DNA of 64,000 bases from Brachybacterium huguangmaarense (lineage in GTDB: Bacteria; Actinomycetota; Actinomycetes; Actinomycetales; Dermabacteraceae): contig NZ_CP107020.1 in the NCBI RefSeq assembly GCF_025725725.1, positions 2,666,001 through 2,730,000 on the forward strand, written 5' to 3'. How positions within the stretch are numbered: the stretch's first letter is position 1; each line of letters begins with the position of its first letter. Both the position numbers and the translations under genes were made by a program. Shown here one piece after another: positions 15,774-25,957 of this stretch. The notes beneath the pieces are model-generated. The model was not told the origin of the DNA. It searched no databases and was given only the letters and a program-made list of their open reading frames with translations.

Positions 15774-16243
15774 GAGCGGAAGGTCGCCGCGGGCTCGCCC
15801 GAGAGCGCGTGGGCGAGCTGTTCGCGGAACCGCGCGTTGAGCGGCGGGAGGTCGTCGAGGGGTGCCCACCGGGCCTCGGTGTTCTCCCCGTCGGCGGGGT
15901 ACGGCTCCCCCGCCACGTGCTCGTAGAGGAAGCACAGGTCGAGGTACTGGGCGGTGTCGCCGTTGGCGTACGTCATCGGGCCGAGGGCGCGCACGTCCAC
16001 GAGGCGCACGGGGCGCACCTGCAGCGCCGCCTCCTCGAGGACCTCCCGGGTGCCCGCCACGGCGGGCTCCTCCCCGGGGTCGATGATGCCGGTCACGGGG
16101 GTCCAGGCGCCGTTGTCGCGGCGACGCACCACGAGCAGGTGCCGACGCTCGGCGTCGAGCACGATCGCCGTGACGCCCGAGAGCCACAGCGGGTCGTTCC
16201 CGATCTTCTCGCGCAGGGCGAGCACGAACGCCGGGGTGGCCAT
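15770..16243 (-). CDS. NUDIX hydrolase
   Basis: 157 residues. The NUDIX box is present around 55-78 as GIIDPGEEPAVAGTREVLEEAAL (canonical G-x5-E-x7-R-E-x-x-E-E spacing), preceded by LLVVRRRDNGAWTPVTG. Such enzymes hydrolyse a nucleoside diphosphate linked to another group, using Mg2+ at the E-x-x-E-E. The substrate is not clear from sequence. It starts 2 bases after the cmk-der stop and overlaps the orphan gene downstream, so it is at the end of the long minus-strand unit. Confidence 0.9.
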   Translation of the reverse strand: MATPAFVLALREKIGNDPLWLSGVTAIVLDAERRHLLVVRRRDNGAWTPVTGIIDPGEEPAVAGTREVLEEAALQVRPVRLVDVRALGPMTYANGDTAQYLDLCFLYEHVAGEPYPADGENTEARWAPLDDLPPLNARFREQLAHALSGEPAATFRS

Positions 16244-16245
16244 GC

Positions 16246-18417
16246 TCAGCGGCCCCGCCGGCGCTTCTCGCGGATGCGCACGCCGATCTCGATCGGCGAT
16301 CCCGTGAAGGCGAAGTCCTCGCGCAGGCGGCGCTCGATGAAGCGGCGGTAGCCGTGCTCGAGGAAGCCGGTCGCGAAGATCACGAAGCGCGGCGGCCGGG
16401 TGCGGGCCTGGGTCGCGAAGAGGATGCGGGACTGCTTGCCGCCGCGCAGCGGATGGGGGTGGGCGGCCACGAGGGTGCCCAGGAAGGCGTTCAGGCGGGC
16501 GGTCGGGATGCGCGCGTCCCACGACTCGAGGGCGGTCTCGAGGGCGGGGACGAGCTTGTCGGTGTGGCGTCCGGTCTGGGCGGAGATGTTGACCCGCGGC
16601 GCCCACGCCACGTGCGCGAGGTCCTTCTCGATCTCCCACTCGAGCTGCTTGCGCCGCTCCTCGTCGATCAGGTCCCACTTGTTGAAGGCGAGCACGAGCG
16701 CCCTCCCGGACTCGAGCACCATGTCGATGATCTTGAGGTCCTGGGTCGAGACGGTCTCGGAGGCCTCGAGCAGGACGACGGCGACCTCGGCGCGCTCGAG
16801 CGCGCTGCGGGTGCGCAGCGAGGCGTAGAAGTCGGCACCCTGGGACTGGAGCACGCGGCGTCGGATGCCGGCGGTGTCGACGAAGGTCCACTCCTTGCCG
16901 CCCAGCTCGATGCGCTCGTCGACGGGGTCGCGCGTGGTGCCGGCGACGTCGTCGACGACCACGCGGTTCTCCCCGGCGAGCTTGTTGAGCAGCGAGGACT
17001 TACCCACGTTGGGGCGGCCGACGAGGGCCACGCGGCGCGGGCCGCCGTCCGGGGCCAGGCCGCGCCCCTCGGCGGGGAGCACGGCGAGGGCCGCGTCGAG
17101 CAGGTCGCCCGAGCCCCGCCCGTGGAGGGCGGAGACGACGTGCGGCTCGCCGAGCCCGAGGTTCCACAGCGCGGCCGCCTCGAGCTCGGCGCGCGCGTCG
17201 TCGACCTTGTTGGCCACGAGCACGAGAGGCCGCTTCGAGCGCCGCAGCACCTTGAGCAGCTGCTCGTCGGTCGCGGTGATGCCCACGGTCGCGTCGACGA
17301 CGAACATGACGGCGTCGGCGAGCTCGACGGCGACCTCGGCCTGCTCGGCCACACGGTAGGCGATGCCCTGCACACGGTCCTCCCAGCCGCCCGTGTCGAC
17401 CAGCAGGAAGTCGCGGCCCGCCCATTCGGCCTGGTAGAAGACGCGGTCGCGGGTCACGCCGGGGGTGTCCTCGACGACGGCCTCGCGGCGGCCGAGGATG
17501 CGGTTGACGAGCGTGGACTTGCCGACGTTGGGGCGGCCCACGACGGCGAGCACGGGCAGGCGGCGCACGGGGCCGGCCCCGAGCTGCTCCTCGTCCTCCC
17601 CGGAGAGGATGCGCAGGTCCTCGTCGTCGAGGTCGTAGTCGTCGAGCCCGGCCCGCCACGCGGAGGCGACGTCCTCGTCGGAGACGGCGGGCAGCTCGCC
17701 CGTGACGGCCGGGGCGAGCTCGTCGGCGTCGTCCTCCTCGCGCGCGCTGCGGACGAGGGCGATCACGGCCTCGACGACCTCGTCGACGGTCAGGTCGGTC
17801 GTGTCGATGCGCTCGACGCCCTCGGTCGCGGTGAGGAACTCCGAGACCGTCGAGTCGTCGCGGTCGCGGCGCAGCACCTGGTCCCGCATCGCGGCGCGGT
17901 TGGCCTCGTTCTCCTCGAGCCCGAGCTCGAGGGCGCGCCGGTGCATGCGCGACTCCTCGCTCGCGGCGAGCAGCACGCGGACGTCGGCGTCGGGCGCCAC
18001 GACCGTCGTGATGTCGCGGCCCTCGGCGACGCACGAGCCGCGTTCCTGGGCGGTCGCCGTCAGGATCTCGCGCTGGCGGGCCTGCAGGACGGGACGCACG
18101 AGGGTGTTGGTCGCGACCGTGCTCACGAGCGCGCTGATGCGCTGGGTGCGGATGTCCTCGGTGATGTCCCGGTCGCGCACGTGCACGGTCGCGCCGGCGG
18201 GGTCGGTGCCGAGCTCGAGGTCGAGCGTCGCGGCGACGTCGGCGACGGCCTCGCGGTCGGCGAGGTCCACCCCGTCCTCGAGGCAGGCCCAGGCCACGGC
18301 CCGGTACATCGCACCGGTGTCGAGGAAGCCCCCGTCGAGCGCGGCGGCCACGCGGCGGGAGACGGTGGACTTGCCGGAGCCTGCGGGTCCGTCGATGGCG
18401 ATGGTCACGGGGTGCAT
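16246..18417 (-). CDS. cmk-der: bifunctional cytidylate kinase / ribosome-assembly GTPase Der
   Basis: 723 residues in one frame. Residues 1-225 are cytidylate kinase (P-loop [38 protein letters not shown]), which phosphorylates CMP/dCMP. An acidic linker (about 230-285, rich in Asp/Glu) leads to Der. That part has two GTPase domains with G1 motifs GRPNVGKST and [13 protein letters not shown] and DTAG G3 motifs, NKVD and NKWD G4 motifs, and a C-terminal KH-like domain ending IREKRRRGR. Der acts in 50S subunit maturation. Usually two adjacent genes; fused forms are known in some Actinobacteria. It lies 19 bases after tyrA. Confidence 0.95.
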   Translation of the reverse strand: MHPVTIAIDGPAGSGKSTVSRRVAAALDGGFLDTGAMYRAVAWACLEDGVDLADREAVADVAATLDLELGTDPAGATVHVRDRDITEDIRTQRISALVSTVATNTLVRPVLQARQREILTATAQERGSCVAEGRDITTVVAPDADVRVLLAASEESRMHRRALELGLEENEANRAAMRDQVLRRDRDDSTVSEFLTATEGVERIDTTDLTVDEVVEAVIALVRSAREEDDADELAPAVTGELPAVSDEDVASAWRAGLDDYDLDDEDLRILSGEDEEQLGAGPVRRLPVLAVVGRPNVGKSTLVNRILGRREAVVEDTPGVTRDRVFYQAEWAGRDFLLVDTGGWEDRVQGIAYRVAEQAEVAVELADAVMFVVDATVGITATDEQLLKVLRRSKRPLVLVANKVDDARAELEAAALWNLGLGEPHVVSALHGRGSGDLLDAALAVLPAEGRGLAPDGGPRRVALVGRPNVGKSSLLNKLAGENRVVVDDVAGTTRDPVDERIELGGKEWTFVDTAGIRRRVLQSQGADFYASLRTRSALERAEVAVVLLEASETVSTQDLKIIDMVLESGRALVLAFNKWDLIDEERRKQLEWEIEKDLAHVAWAPRVNISAQTGRHTDKLVPALETALESWDARIPTARLNAFLGTLVAAHPHPLRGGKQSRILFATQARTRPPRFVIFATGFLEHGYRRFIERRLREDFAFTGSPIEIGVRIREKRRRGR

Positions 18418-18436
18418 CCCCCCAGGATAGGGGCGA

Positions 18437-19579
18437 TCAGCCCTGGGCGACGCTCCACCCGCGCTCGGTCAGCGCGTCCGTGAGCAGTCCCTCGCTGCCG
18501 CTCGTGACGGACACGTGCGCCATGCCGACCTTCTTGCCGAAGGTGTGCTCGAGCGTGAGGTCCTCGAGGTTGATCCCGGCCTCGCCCATCTCGGTGAACA
18601 GGCGTCCGAGCTCGCCGGGACGGTCGGGCACGAGCACCGTGACGGTCGCGAAGTGGTCGGTCGCACCGCCGTGCTTGCCCGGGATGCGTTGGACGCCCTG
18701 GTTGCCGTCGGCGATGAGCGCGGCGATCGCGCGCCGGGACCCGCGGCGCGGGTCGGGGTCGCCCGTCATCGAGTCGAGCGCTCCCAGCACGCCGTCCAGG
18801 CGGTCCCGCAGCTCGCTCAGGATGGGGCCGACCGCCCGCGCGTTCGCGGAGAGGATCTCGACCCACAGCCGCGGGTCGGAGGCCGCGATGCGGCTCGTGT
18901 CCCGCAGGCCGGGCCCGGCCAGCTCGAGCGAGCGCTCGGGGGCGTCGACGAGGCTCGCGCCCAGGAGGCTCGCGACCACCTGCGGCACGTGGGAGACGTG
19001 CGCGACGGAGCGGTCGTGGTCGGCGGCGTCGAGCACGAGGGGCACGGAGCCGATCTCGAGGGCGAGGGCGCGGACCACCGCGACCGACGCCGCGCGGCTC
19101 GTCGGATGCGGCACGACGACGAAGGGCCGCGCCTGGAAGATGTCGCCGCGGGCGGCGATCACGCCGGAGACCTCGCGCCCCGCCATGGGGTGCGCGCCGA
19201 CGTAGCGGGCCAGGTCGTCCTCGGCGAGCGCCCCGTCGTCGACGACGGCCCGGACCCCGGCCAGCACGATCGACTTGACGCTCGCGACATCGGCGACGGT
19301 CGCCGTCGGCCACCGGGACAGCGCGCGCACCACGAGGGCCGCGGCGACGTCGGGCGGCGCCGCGACCAGGACGAGGGCGGGATCGGGGTCCTCGGGGCCC
19401 GGACGGTGCCCGGCGCCCATCTCGATCGCGAGGGACTCGGTGCCGGGCGAGACGTCCTCGAGCTGCACGTCGACGCCCGCGCCGCTCAGGGCGAGGCCGA
19501 GCGAGCCGCCGATGAGGCCGGTGCCGATGATGCGCACGGGCGAGGGCACGAGGGAGGCCGAGGCCCCTGCCGCGGTCAC
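18437..19579 (-). CDS. tyrA: prephenate dehydrogenase
   Basis: 380 residues from GTG 19579, which overlaps the rluB stop (GTGA). A Rossmann domain ([17 protein letters not shown]), the segment [12 protein letters not shown], the catalytic region [13 protein letters not shown] and [11 protein letters not shown] identify prephenate dehydrogenase. A C-terminal ACT domain ([19 protein letters not shown]) probably mediates feedback by tyrosine. It oxidatively decarboxylates prephenate to 4-hydroxyphenylpyruvate. It is embedded in the rluB-tyrA-cmk/der unit, an order seen in related Actinobacteria, while the shikimate genes sit about 31 kb away. Confidence 0.92.
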   Translation of the reverse strand: MTAAGASASLVPSPVRIIGTGLIGGSLGLALSGAGVDVQLEDVSPGTESLAIEMGAGHRPGPEDPDPALVLVAAPPDVAAALVVRALSRWPTATVADVASVKSIVLAGVRAVVDDGALAEDDLARYVGAHPMAGREVSGVIAARGDIFQARPFVVVPHPTSRAASVAVVRALALEIGSVPLVLDAADHDRSVAHVSHVPQVVASLLGASLVDAPERSLELAGPGLRDTSRIAASDPRLWVEILSANARAVGPILSELRDRLDGVLGALDSMTGDPDPRRGSRRAIAALIADGNQGVQRIPGKHGGATDHFATVTVLVPDRPGELGRLFTEMGEAGINLEDLTLEHTFGKKVGMAHVSVTSGSEGLLTDALTERGWSVAQG

Positions 19580-20445
19580 AGCCCCACCTCCGCCATCAGG
19601 GTGCCGAGCTCGCGACCGCTCACCTCGCGCGTGGTCCCGGGGGCGAGGTCGCCCAGCAGCACGGGGCCGATGCGGGTGCGCACGAGTGCGGTCAGCTCGT
19701 GGCCCTGGGAGGCGAACATGCGGCGCACGATCCGGTTGCGGCCCTCGTGGAGCGTGACCTCGACGACGGCCTCCCGGCCGTCGTGCGCGACGAGCCGGGC
19801 CTGGTCGGCGCGCGCCGGGCCGTCCTCGAGCTCGACCCCCTCCCGCAGCGCCTTGAGCAGGCCGCGGGGGAAGGCGCCGGGGCAGTCGAAGCGGCACACG
19901 TAGGTCTTGGAGATCTCGAAGCTCGGGTGGGTCAGGCGGTGGCCGAGCTCGCCGTCGTTGGTCAGCAGCAGGAGGCCCTCGGTCTCGTAGTCGAGGCGGC
20001 CCACGTGGTAGAGCCGCTGCTCGCGATCGGCGACGAACTCGGTGAGGTCGCGGCGTCCCTCGGGGTCGGACATCGCCGAGACCACCTTGCGGGGCTTGTT
20101 GAGGGCGAGGGTGAGCTTGGAGGTGTCGAGCTGGAGCCGTCGGCCGTCGACGTGCACGGCCTGGCGCTCGGGGTCGACGCGCACGCCCTGTTCGGTCACG
20201 AGGGTGCCGTCGACGCTCACGCGGCCCTGGGCGATGAGGGCCTCGCACGCGCGGCGCGAGCCGAAGCCGGCCCGGGCGAGCACCTTCTGCAGCCGCTCGC
20301 CCGCCGCGGCGTGCACGTCGCCGCCCGCGGCCGCGTCGACGTCGCGGCGCTCACGGCCCTCGTCGTCGCGCAGGCGCACCGTGCGCGGCGGGGTGAAGTC
20401 GCTGCGCCGGCGCTGCCGCCCGGCCGGCCGGCCGCGTCCCGTCAT
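19576..20445 (-). CDS. rluB: RluB-family large-subunit rRNA pseudouridine synthase
   Basis: 289 residues. A basic Arg-rich N-terminus is followed by an S4 RNA-binding domain (ERLQKVLARAGFGSRRACE). The catalytic domain has GRLDYETEGLLLLTND, whose Asp is the nucleophile of the RsuA/RluB family, and ends with EGRNRIVRRMF and TRIGPVLLGDL. It converts uridine to pseudouridine in 23S rRNA, probably at the RluB position by family. It starts 4 bases after the parA stop. In most relatives scpA and scpB lie between these two genes and are absent here. Confidence 0.93.
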   Translation of the reverse strand: MTGRGRPAGRQRRRSDFTPPRTVRLRDDEGRERRDVDAAAGGDVHAAAGERLQKVLARAGFGSRRACEALIAQGRVSVDGTLVTEQGVRVDPERQAVHVDGRRLQLDTSKLTLALNKPRKVVSAMSDPEGRRDLTEFVADREQRLYHVGRLDYETEGLLLLTNDGELGHRLTHPSFEISKTYVCRFDCPGAFPRGLLKALREGVELEDGPARADQARLVAHDGREAVVEVTLHEGRNRIVRRMFASQGHELTALVRTRIGPVLLGDLAPGTTREVSGRELGTLMAEVGL

Positions 20446-20449
20446 CGCC

Positions 20450-21319
20450 TCACGCGGCCGCGCCGCGGGCGATGAGCTCGCGCGCGAGCTGCCGGTAGGC
20501 CTCGGCGCCCTTGGTGGACGAGGCGAACGTCGTGATCGGCTCGGCGGCGACCGAGGCGTCGGGGAACTTCACGGTGCGGTTGATCGTGGTGTGCAGGACC
20601 GTCTCGGGGAACGCCTCGACCACGCGCGCGACGACCTCGCGGGCGTGCAGGGTGCGCGCGTCGAACATGGTCATGAGGATCCCGTCGATCTCGAGGCGCG
20701 GGTTGATGCGGTCCTGGACCTTCTCGATCGTCTCGACGAGCAGGGCAACGCCGCGCAGCGCGAAGTACTCGGGCTCGAGCGGGATGATGACGCCGTGGCT
20801 CGCGGCGAGCGCGTTGACGGTCAGCAGGCCCAGCGAGGGCTGGCAGTCGATGATGACGACGTCGTACTCGTCCATGACCGGGCGCAGGACCCGGGCGAGC
20901 GACATCTCGCGGGCCACCTCGTTGACGAGCTGGACCTCGGCGGCCGACAGGTCGATGTTGGCCGGCAGCACGTCGAGGTTCTCGGTCGAGGTCTCCTGGA
21001 TCACGTCGTGCACGTCGTGCCGGCGGTCCATGAGCAGGTTGTAGACGGTCACGTCGAGCTCGTAGGAGTTCACGCCCGTGCCGGCGGACAGGGCCCCCTG
21101 CGGGTCGAGGTCCACGAGCAGCACCTTGCGGCCGAGCTCGGCGAGCGCCGCGCCGAGCGAGATGACGCTCGTGGTCTTGCCGACCCCGCCCTTCTGGTTG
21201 ACCATCGAGATGACGCGGGCGGGCCCGTGGCCGTCGAGCTCGGCGGGCTGCGGGAACTCCGGCAGCGGGCGCCCGGTGGGGCCCAGGTTGATGTCCAGCG
21301 TCTGCTTCGCGTCGCTCAC
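20450..21319 (-). CDS. parA: ParA-family ATPase (chromosome partitioning type)
   Basis: 289 residues from GTG 21319. Deviant Walker A KGGVGKTTS near residue 43, the switch region VLLVDLDPQGALSAG and Walker B-like DVVIIDCQPSLGLLTVNAL are intact, as is NRTVKFPDASVA near the C-terminus. This is the ParA/Soj fold that dimerises on DNA with ATP. The copy next to xerD and rluB is standard in Actinobacteria and is distinct from the origin-proximal parAB; no parB is adjacent. The 179-base gap to xerD may hold its promoter. Confidence 0.92.
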   Translation of the reverse strand: MSDAKQTLDINLGPTGRPLPEFPQPAELDGHGPARVISMVNQKGGVGKTTSVISLGAALAELGRKVLLVDLDPQGALSAGTGVNSYELDVTVYNLLMDRRHDVHDVIQETSTENLDVLPANIDLSAAEVQLVNEVAREMSLARVLRPVMDEYDVVIIDCQPSLGLLTVNALAASHGVIIPLEPEYFALRGVALLVETIEKVQDRINPRLEIDGILMTMFDARTLHAREVVARVVEAFPETVLHTTINRTVKFPDASVAAEPITTFASSTKGAEAYRQLARELIARGAAA

Positions 21320-21498
21320 GTGGTCTTCCTGTCGTCTGCGTCGTCGGGTCGGGCGGGCACGTCCGCGGTCGGCCCGCGGTGCCTCGGGCGCACGCGGGGC
21401 AGGGATGTCCAGGCCGGGAAGGGGCAGCTGCCCGGCCCTCTCGGGGCCCGGGCGCGCGCCGCCGGGGATCGTCCCCCTGCGCACCTCGCCGACCAAGT

Positions 21499-22461
21499 CT
21501 AAGCCCCGTCCACGGCCCGGGGATGTGCCGCGGCGTGGGCCTCGCGCAGCGAGTCGACCGTGACCTGGGTGTACAGCTGGGTCGTTGTCACCGAGGCGTG
21601 CCCCAGCAGCTCCTGGACGCTGCGCACGTCGGCGCCACCGTGCAGGAGGTGCGTGGCGTAGGAATGGCGCAGCGTGTGGGGGCTGATGTGCTCGGCGAGG
21701 CCCGCCGCCTCGGCGGCGTCCTGCACGATGCCCCATGCGGCCTGCCGGGTCAGCCGGGACCCTCGTGAGCCGAGGAAGAGCGCCGGGGTGCCCCTCCCCC
21801 GTGCCGCGAGCGCGGGCCGGCCCCGCGTGAGGTACGCCTCGACCGCCCGGATGGCGTACGAGCCGACGGGCACGACCCGATGCTTGTCCCCCTTGCCGCG
21901 CAGCACGGCCTGGCGCTCGGCGGCCGAGAGGTCGTCGAGGTCGAGGCCCACGGCCTCGGAGATCCGGGCGCCGAGCCCGTAGAGCACCTCGAGCAGAGCC
22001 CGGTCGCGCAGCGCGCGCTCGACGGGGAGCAGCCCCGTGCGGGGGCGGGCGGCGGCCTCGAGCAGGGCCTCGACGTCGCCGAGCGAGATCGGGTGGGGCA
22101 GGCGCTGGGAGCGGGCGGGGGCCGGGAGGCCGGCGGCGGGGTCGCCGTGGGGCGTCTCGCCCTCCTCCTCGCAGAAGGCGTGCAGGCCGCGCACCGCGGC
22201 CAGAGCCCGGCCCGCCGAGGACGCGGCGAGGGCGGAGCGCCCGTCCTCGCCCGAGCGGATCGCCTGCATCCAGGCGGACACGTCGGCGGGCGTCGCCGCC
22301 GCCAGGTCGATCCCGCGGGACGCGAGGTGGTCGAGGTAGCGGGTGAGGTCCCGGCGGTAGGCGGCGATCGTGTTGGCCGCGAGGCCGCGCTCGACGCGCA
22401 GGTGCGCGAGGTACTGCTCGAGGGTGCGGGCGTCGCTGCGCCGGGTGGGCGAGACGGTCAC
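21499..22461 (-). CDS. xerD: site-specific tyrosine recombinase XerD
   Basis: 320 residues from GTG 22461. An N-terminal SAM-like core-binding domain ([21 protein letters not shown]) is followed by the catalytic domain. All key residues are visible: Arg in [12 protein letters not shown], His-x-x-Arg in [12 protein letters not shown], His in [11 protein letters not shown] and the Tyr nucleophile in QLYTQV. It resolves chromosome dimers at dif with XerC. It starts 22 bases after ctaB and heads the block upstream of parA. The Xer family position next to parA supports a housekeeping role, not a mobile-element integrase. Confidence 0.93.
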   Translation of the reverse strand: MTVSPTRRSDARTLEQYLAHLRVERGLAANTIAAYRRDLTRYLDHLASRGIDLAAATPADVSAWMQAIRSGEDGRSALAASSAGRALAAVRGLHAFCEEEGETPHGDPAAGLPAPARSQRLPHPISLGDVEALLEAAARPRTGLLPVERALRDRALLEVLYGLGARISEAVGLDLDDLSAAERQAVLRGKGDKHRVVPVGSYAIRAVEAYLTRGRPALAARGRGTPALFLGSRGSRLTRQAAWGIVQDAAEAAGLAEHISPHTLRHSYATHLLHGGADVRSVQELLGHASVTTTQLYTQVTVDSLREAHAAAHPRAVDGA

Positions 22462-22483
22462 CGCTGCTCCCGGACCGGGCGGC

Positions 22484-23485
22484 TCAGAACCGCACGAACG
22501 GGTCGATCGCGAGCGCGACGAACAGGAGCGTGAGGTACGTGATCGACGCGTGGAACACGGTCATCGGGCCGAGCGCCTTGCCGGTCAGCCCCCGGTGCAC
22601 GCGCACCGCGTAGCGGATCACGAGGTAGGCGAACCAGGCGCCGCACGCGACCGCGGCGATCGTGTAGACGGGGCCGGTGTGGCCCAGCGGCACGATCGCG
22701 AGCGAGCACGCGATCATCGCCAGGGTGTGGCCGATCATCTGGTGGGCGACGCTGCGGCGCGACGCGACGACGGGCAGCATCGGCACGCCCGCGGTCTCGT
22801 AGTCCTTCGTGAACTTCTCGGCGAGCGGCCAGTAGTGCGGCGGGGTCCAGAAGAAGATGACGAGGAACAGCAGCACCGCGGTCCACGACACGGTGCCCGT
22901 GACCGCCGACCAGCCGATCAGCACGGGCATGCAGCCGGCCACGCCGCCCCACACGATGTTCTGGCTCGTGCGGCGCTTGAGGATCATCGTGTAGAAGACG
23001 ACGTACAGCAGGATCGCGGCGACCGCGAGCACCGAGGACATGGGGTTGACGAGCAGCCACAGCCAGACGGCCGAGAGCGCCGACAGGGCGATGCCGAACA
23101 CGAGGCCTGCGCGCGGGGAGACCTCCCCCGTGACGAGCGGCCGGTTGCGGGTCCGCTTCATCTGGGCGTCGATGTCCCGGTCGAGGTACATGTTCAGCGC
23201 GTTGGCGCCGCCCGCCGCGAGATAGCCGCCGACGAGGGTCCACAGGATCAGGGCGGGACGCGGGAAGCCGCCCGCCGCGAGGAACATCGTCGGGATGGTC
23301 GTGATGAGCAGCAGCTCGATGATGCGGGGCTTGGTGAGCGCCACGTAGGGGCGCAGCACGCGGCCGACCCCTGGACGCGGGGCCGGGGAGCCCGGGGACG
23401 CCGGGGAGGACTGGGGGGCCGACGTCGGCGTCGTGCCCGAGGTGCCCGGGGTCGTGTGCGTGCCCGAACCGTGAGTGGCGGTCAC
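22484..23485 (-). CDS. ctaB: heme o synthase (protoheme IX farnesyltransferase)
   Basis: 333 residues from GTG 23485 with an AAGGAC RBS. A Thr/Ser/Pro-rich N-terminal tail (about 1-40) leads into a UbiA-type prenyltransferase with about nine membrane helices. The first Asp-rich motif is [19 protein letters not shown], and the second loop contains the [20 protein letters not shown] region, recognisable from [11 protein letters not shown]. It adds a farnesyl group to heme b for the aa3/ba3-type terminal oxidase. It is divergent from tkt across 276 bases, the standard actinobacterial arrangement of ctaB and tkt. Confidence 0.94.
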   Translation of the reverse strand: MTATHGSGTHTTPGTSGTTPTSAPQSSPASPGSPAPRPGVGRVLRPYVALTKPRIIELLLITTIPTMFLAAGGFPRPALILWTLVGGYLAAGGANALNMYLDRDIDAQMKRTRNRPLVTGEVSPRAGLVFGIALSALSAVWLWLLVNPMSSVLAVAAILLYVVFYTMILKRRTSQNIVWGGVAGCMPVLIGWSAVTGTVSWTAVLLFLVIFFWTPPHYWPLAEKFTKDYETAGVPMLPVVASRRSVAHQMIGHTLAMIACSLAIVPLGHTGPVYTIAAVACGAWFAYLVIRYAVRVHRGLTGKALGPMTVFHASITYLTLLFVALAIDPFVRF

Positions 23486-23662
23486 CGGCCACCGTCCTTC
23501 CGCGCGAGGAGACGCCGCCGTGGGGCTCGGCAGCCTGGCCAGTCTAGGGGACGCACGACGCCGTCGGCGGGTGGGACGCGTCGCATCCGGCGTGTGATGC
23601 CGCGTCGCGCGACGCGTCTTTCGCCGGTCGCGGATCACACGGAGGCCCGCGGACGGGGGCGA

Positions 23663-23668
23663 CTACAG
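23663..23668 (+). promoter_or_regulatory. candidate -10 element for tkt
   Basis: tacagt 94 bases before the tkt start; transcription would begin near 23675, just before a terminator-like hairpin in the leader. No convincing -35 is visible. Confidence 0.35.
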
Positions 23669-23679
23669 TGGGAAGGGTC

Positions 23680-23710
23680 GGGCGCACGCAGCGACGTGCG
23701 CCCCGGTTTT
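23680..23710 (+). terminator. terminator-like hairpin in the tkt 5' leader (possible attenuator)
   Basis: Perfect 9-base arms gggcgcacg (23680-23688) and cgtgcgccc (23695-23703) with a 6-base loop, followed by cggtttt. No plus-strand gene lies upstream, so the structure is in the tkt leader, downstream of the -10 candidate and 50 bases before the start codon. It could be an attenuator or a leader structure stabilising the mRNA. Confidence 0.5.
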
Positions 23711-23761
23711 CGTGAGCATCACCCCCAGGGGTGTGCCGCTTCCAACGGAAGGAACATATCT

Positions 23762-25858
23762 GTGACCGAGAACTTCAAGGCCCCGGAGGGCTGGACCGAG
23801 CTGGACAAGCGCGCCGTGGACACCGTCCGCGTGCTCGCCGCCGACGCCGTCCAGAAGGTCGGCAACGGCCATCCCGGCACCGCCATCTCGCTGGCGCCCG
23901 CCGCCTACCTTCTCTACCAGGACATCCTGCGTCACGACCCCGCCGACACCTCGTGGATCGGGCGCGACCGCTTCGTGCTGTCGGCCGGCCACTCGAGCCT
24001 GACCCAGTACATCCAGCTCTACCTCGGCGGCTTCGGCCTCGAGCTCGAGGACCTCGAGGCGCTGCGCACGTTCGGCTCGAAGACCCCGGGCCACCCCGAG
24101 TGGGGGCACACCAAGGGCGTCGAGACCACGACCGGCCCCCTCGGCCAGGGCCTCGCGACCGCGGTCGGCATGGCGATGGCCCAGCGTCGCGAGCGCGGCC
24201 TGCTGGACCCCGAGGCCCCCGCCGGCGAGAGCCCCTTCGACCACTTCACCTACGTGATCGCCTCCGACGGCGACATGCAGGAGGGCGTCACCAACGAGGC
24301 CTCCTCGATCGCGGGCACCCAGAAGCTCGGCAACCTGATCGTGCTGTGGGACGACAACGACATCTCGATCGAGGGCCACACCGACATCGCCTTCACCGAG
24401 GACACCGCCGCCCGCTACGAGGCCCTCGGCTGGCACGTCCAGACCGTCGACTGGCGCGGCGGCTCCGAGTACGTCGAGGACGTCGCAGCCCTCAAGGACG
24501 CGATCCTGGCGGCGCAGAAGGTGACCGACCGTCCGTCGTTCATCGCGCTCAAGACGATCATCGCGTGGCCCGCCCCCGACGCCCAGGACACGGGCGCGGC
24601 GCACGGCGCGGCGCTCGGCGCCGACGAGGTCGCGGCCCTCAAGAAGGTGCTCGGCTTCGACCCCGAGAAGACCTTCGAGGTGTCCGACGAGGTCCTCGAG
24701 CACACCCGCCGTCTGCGCGACCGCGGGGCCGAGGCCCACGCCGCGTGGGACGAGAGCCTCGCCGCGTGGCGCTCGGGCAACCCGGAGGGCTCGGCCCTGC
24801 TGGACCGGCTCGCCGCGCACGAGCTGCCCGAGGGCTTCGCCGACGCCTTCCCGGCCTTCGAGGCCGACGCCAAGGGCGTCGCCACGCGCGCCGCGTCGGG
24901 CCAGATCCTCGCCGCGCTCGCGCCGGTCCTCCCGGAGCTGTGGGGCGGCAGCGCCGACCTCGCGGGCTCGAACAACACGACCATGAAGGGCGAGCCGTCC
25001 TTCATCCCCGAGGAGAACGCGACCCAGGAGTTCCCGGGCAACCGCTACGGCCGCACCCTCCACTTCGGGATCCGCGAGCACGCGATGGGCGCGATCCTCA
25101 CCGGCATCAACGTGGACGGCCTGACCCGCGCCTACGGCGGCACCTTCCTGCAGTTCGCCGACTACATGCGCGGCGCCGTCCGCCTCGCCTCGCTCATGGG
25201 CGTCGACGACATCTTCGTGTGGACCCACGACTCGGTGGGCCTGGGCGAGGACGGCCCCACCCACCAGCCCGTCGAGCACCTCGCCGCGCTGCGCGCGATC
25301 CCCGGTCTGACGGTGATCCGTCCCGCCGACGCGAACGAGACCTCGGCCGCGTGGAAGGCCGCCCTCGAGCGCCGTGAGGGCCCGATCGGGCTCGCGCTGA
25401 CCCGCCAGGCCGTGCCGACCTTCGATCGCGACGAGTACGCCGCGGCCGAGGGCCTCGCCCGCGGCGGCTACGTCATGAAGGACGCCTCGGACGGCGCCCC
25501 GCAGGTCATCCTCATCGCGACCGGCTCCGAGGTGCAGTACGCCGCCGAGGCCCAGAAGACCCTCGAGGAGCAGGGCACCCCGACCCGCCTGGTCTCGATG
25601 CCGTCGAGCGAGTGGTTCGACGCGCAGGACGAGTCCTACCGCGAGTCGGTGCTGCCGCGCTCCGTGAAGGCCCGCGTGTCCGTCGAGGCGGGCATCGCGA
25701 TGCCGTGGTTCAAGTACCTCGGCGACGCCGGCCGCGCCGTCTCGCTCGAGCACTACGGCGCCTCCGCGGACGCGGGCACGCTGTTCGCCGAATACGGCTT
25801 CACGGCCGACCACGTCGTCGCCGCGGCCCAGGAGTCGCTCCAGGCCGCCCGCGGCTGA
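23762..25858 (+). CDS. tkt: transketolase
   Basis: 698 residues from GTG 23762 with RBS GGAAGGAA. Thiamine-diphosphate features: [21 protein letters not shown]-loop region [18 protein letters not shown] and the Mg/TPP motif SDGDMQEG with the Asn in DDNDISIEG. In the pyrimidine domain the conserved Glu is in FGIREHAMG, and the C-terminal regulatory domain shows LIATGSEVQ. It transfers two-carbon ketol units in the non-oxidative pentose phosphate pathway and heads the tkt-tal-zwf-opcA/pgl operon. The leader contains a terminator-like hairpin. Confidence 0.96.
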   Translation: MTENFKAPEGWTELDKRAVDTVRVLAADAVQKVGNGHPGTAISLAPAAYLLYQDILRHDPADTSWIGRDRFVLSAGHSSLTQYIQLYLGGFGLELEDLEALRTFGSKTPGHPEWGHTKGVETTTGPLGQGLATAVGMAMAQRRERGLLDPEAPAGESPFDHFTYVIASDGDMQEGVTNEASSIAGTQKLGNLIVLWDDNDISIEGHTDIAFTEDTAARYEALGWHVQTVDWRGGSEYVEDVAALKDAILAAQKVTDRPSFIALKTIIAWPAPDAQDTGAAHGAALGADEVAALKKVLGFDPEKTFEVSDEVLEHTRRLRDRGAEAHAAWDESLAAWRSGNPEGSALLDRLAAHELPEGFADAFPAFEADAKGVATRAASGQILAALAPVLPELWGGSADLAGSNNTTMKGEPSFIPEENATQEFPGNRYGRTLHFGIREHAMGAILTGINVDGLTRAYGGTFLQFADYMRGAVRLASLMGVDDIFVWTHDSVGLGEDGPTHQPVEHLAALRAIPGLTVIRPADANETSAAWKAALERREGPIGLALTRQAVPTFDRDEYAAAEGLARGGYVMKDASDGAPQVILIATGSEVQYAAEAQKTLEEQGTPTRLVSMPSSEWFDAQDESYRESVLPRSVKARVSVEAGIAMPWFKYLGDAGRAVSLEHYGASADAGTLFAEYGFTADHVVAAAQESLQAARG

Positions 25859-25865
25859 GACATCC

Positions 25866-25896
25866 GAGGAGGCGGGGCCCGCGGCCTCGCCTCCTC
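25866..25896 (+). terminator. stem-loop between tkt and tal
   Basis: gaggaggcggggcc (25866-25879) pairs with ggcctcgcctcctc (25883-25896) with one mismatch and a 3-base loop, 8 bases after the tkt stop. It probably gives partial termination inside the operon. Confidence 0.55.
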
Positions 25897-25957
25897 CTCC
25901 CTTCGTCCGAATCCCGCGCCGTGCCCCCGCGGCGCATCCCGAGACAGGAGCTGCGCA

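Noticed and set aside
21499-22461. Tyrosine recombinase as a sign of an integrated element
   Set aside because: Its position (ctaB-xerD-parA), length and motifs are those of housekeeping XerD; no attachment-site repeats or phage genes are near.
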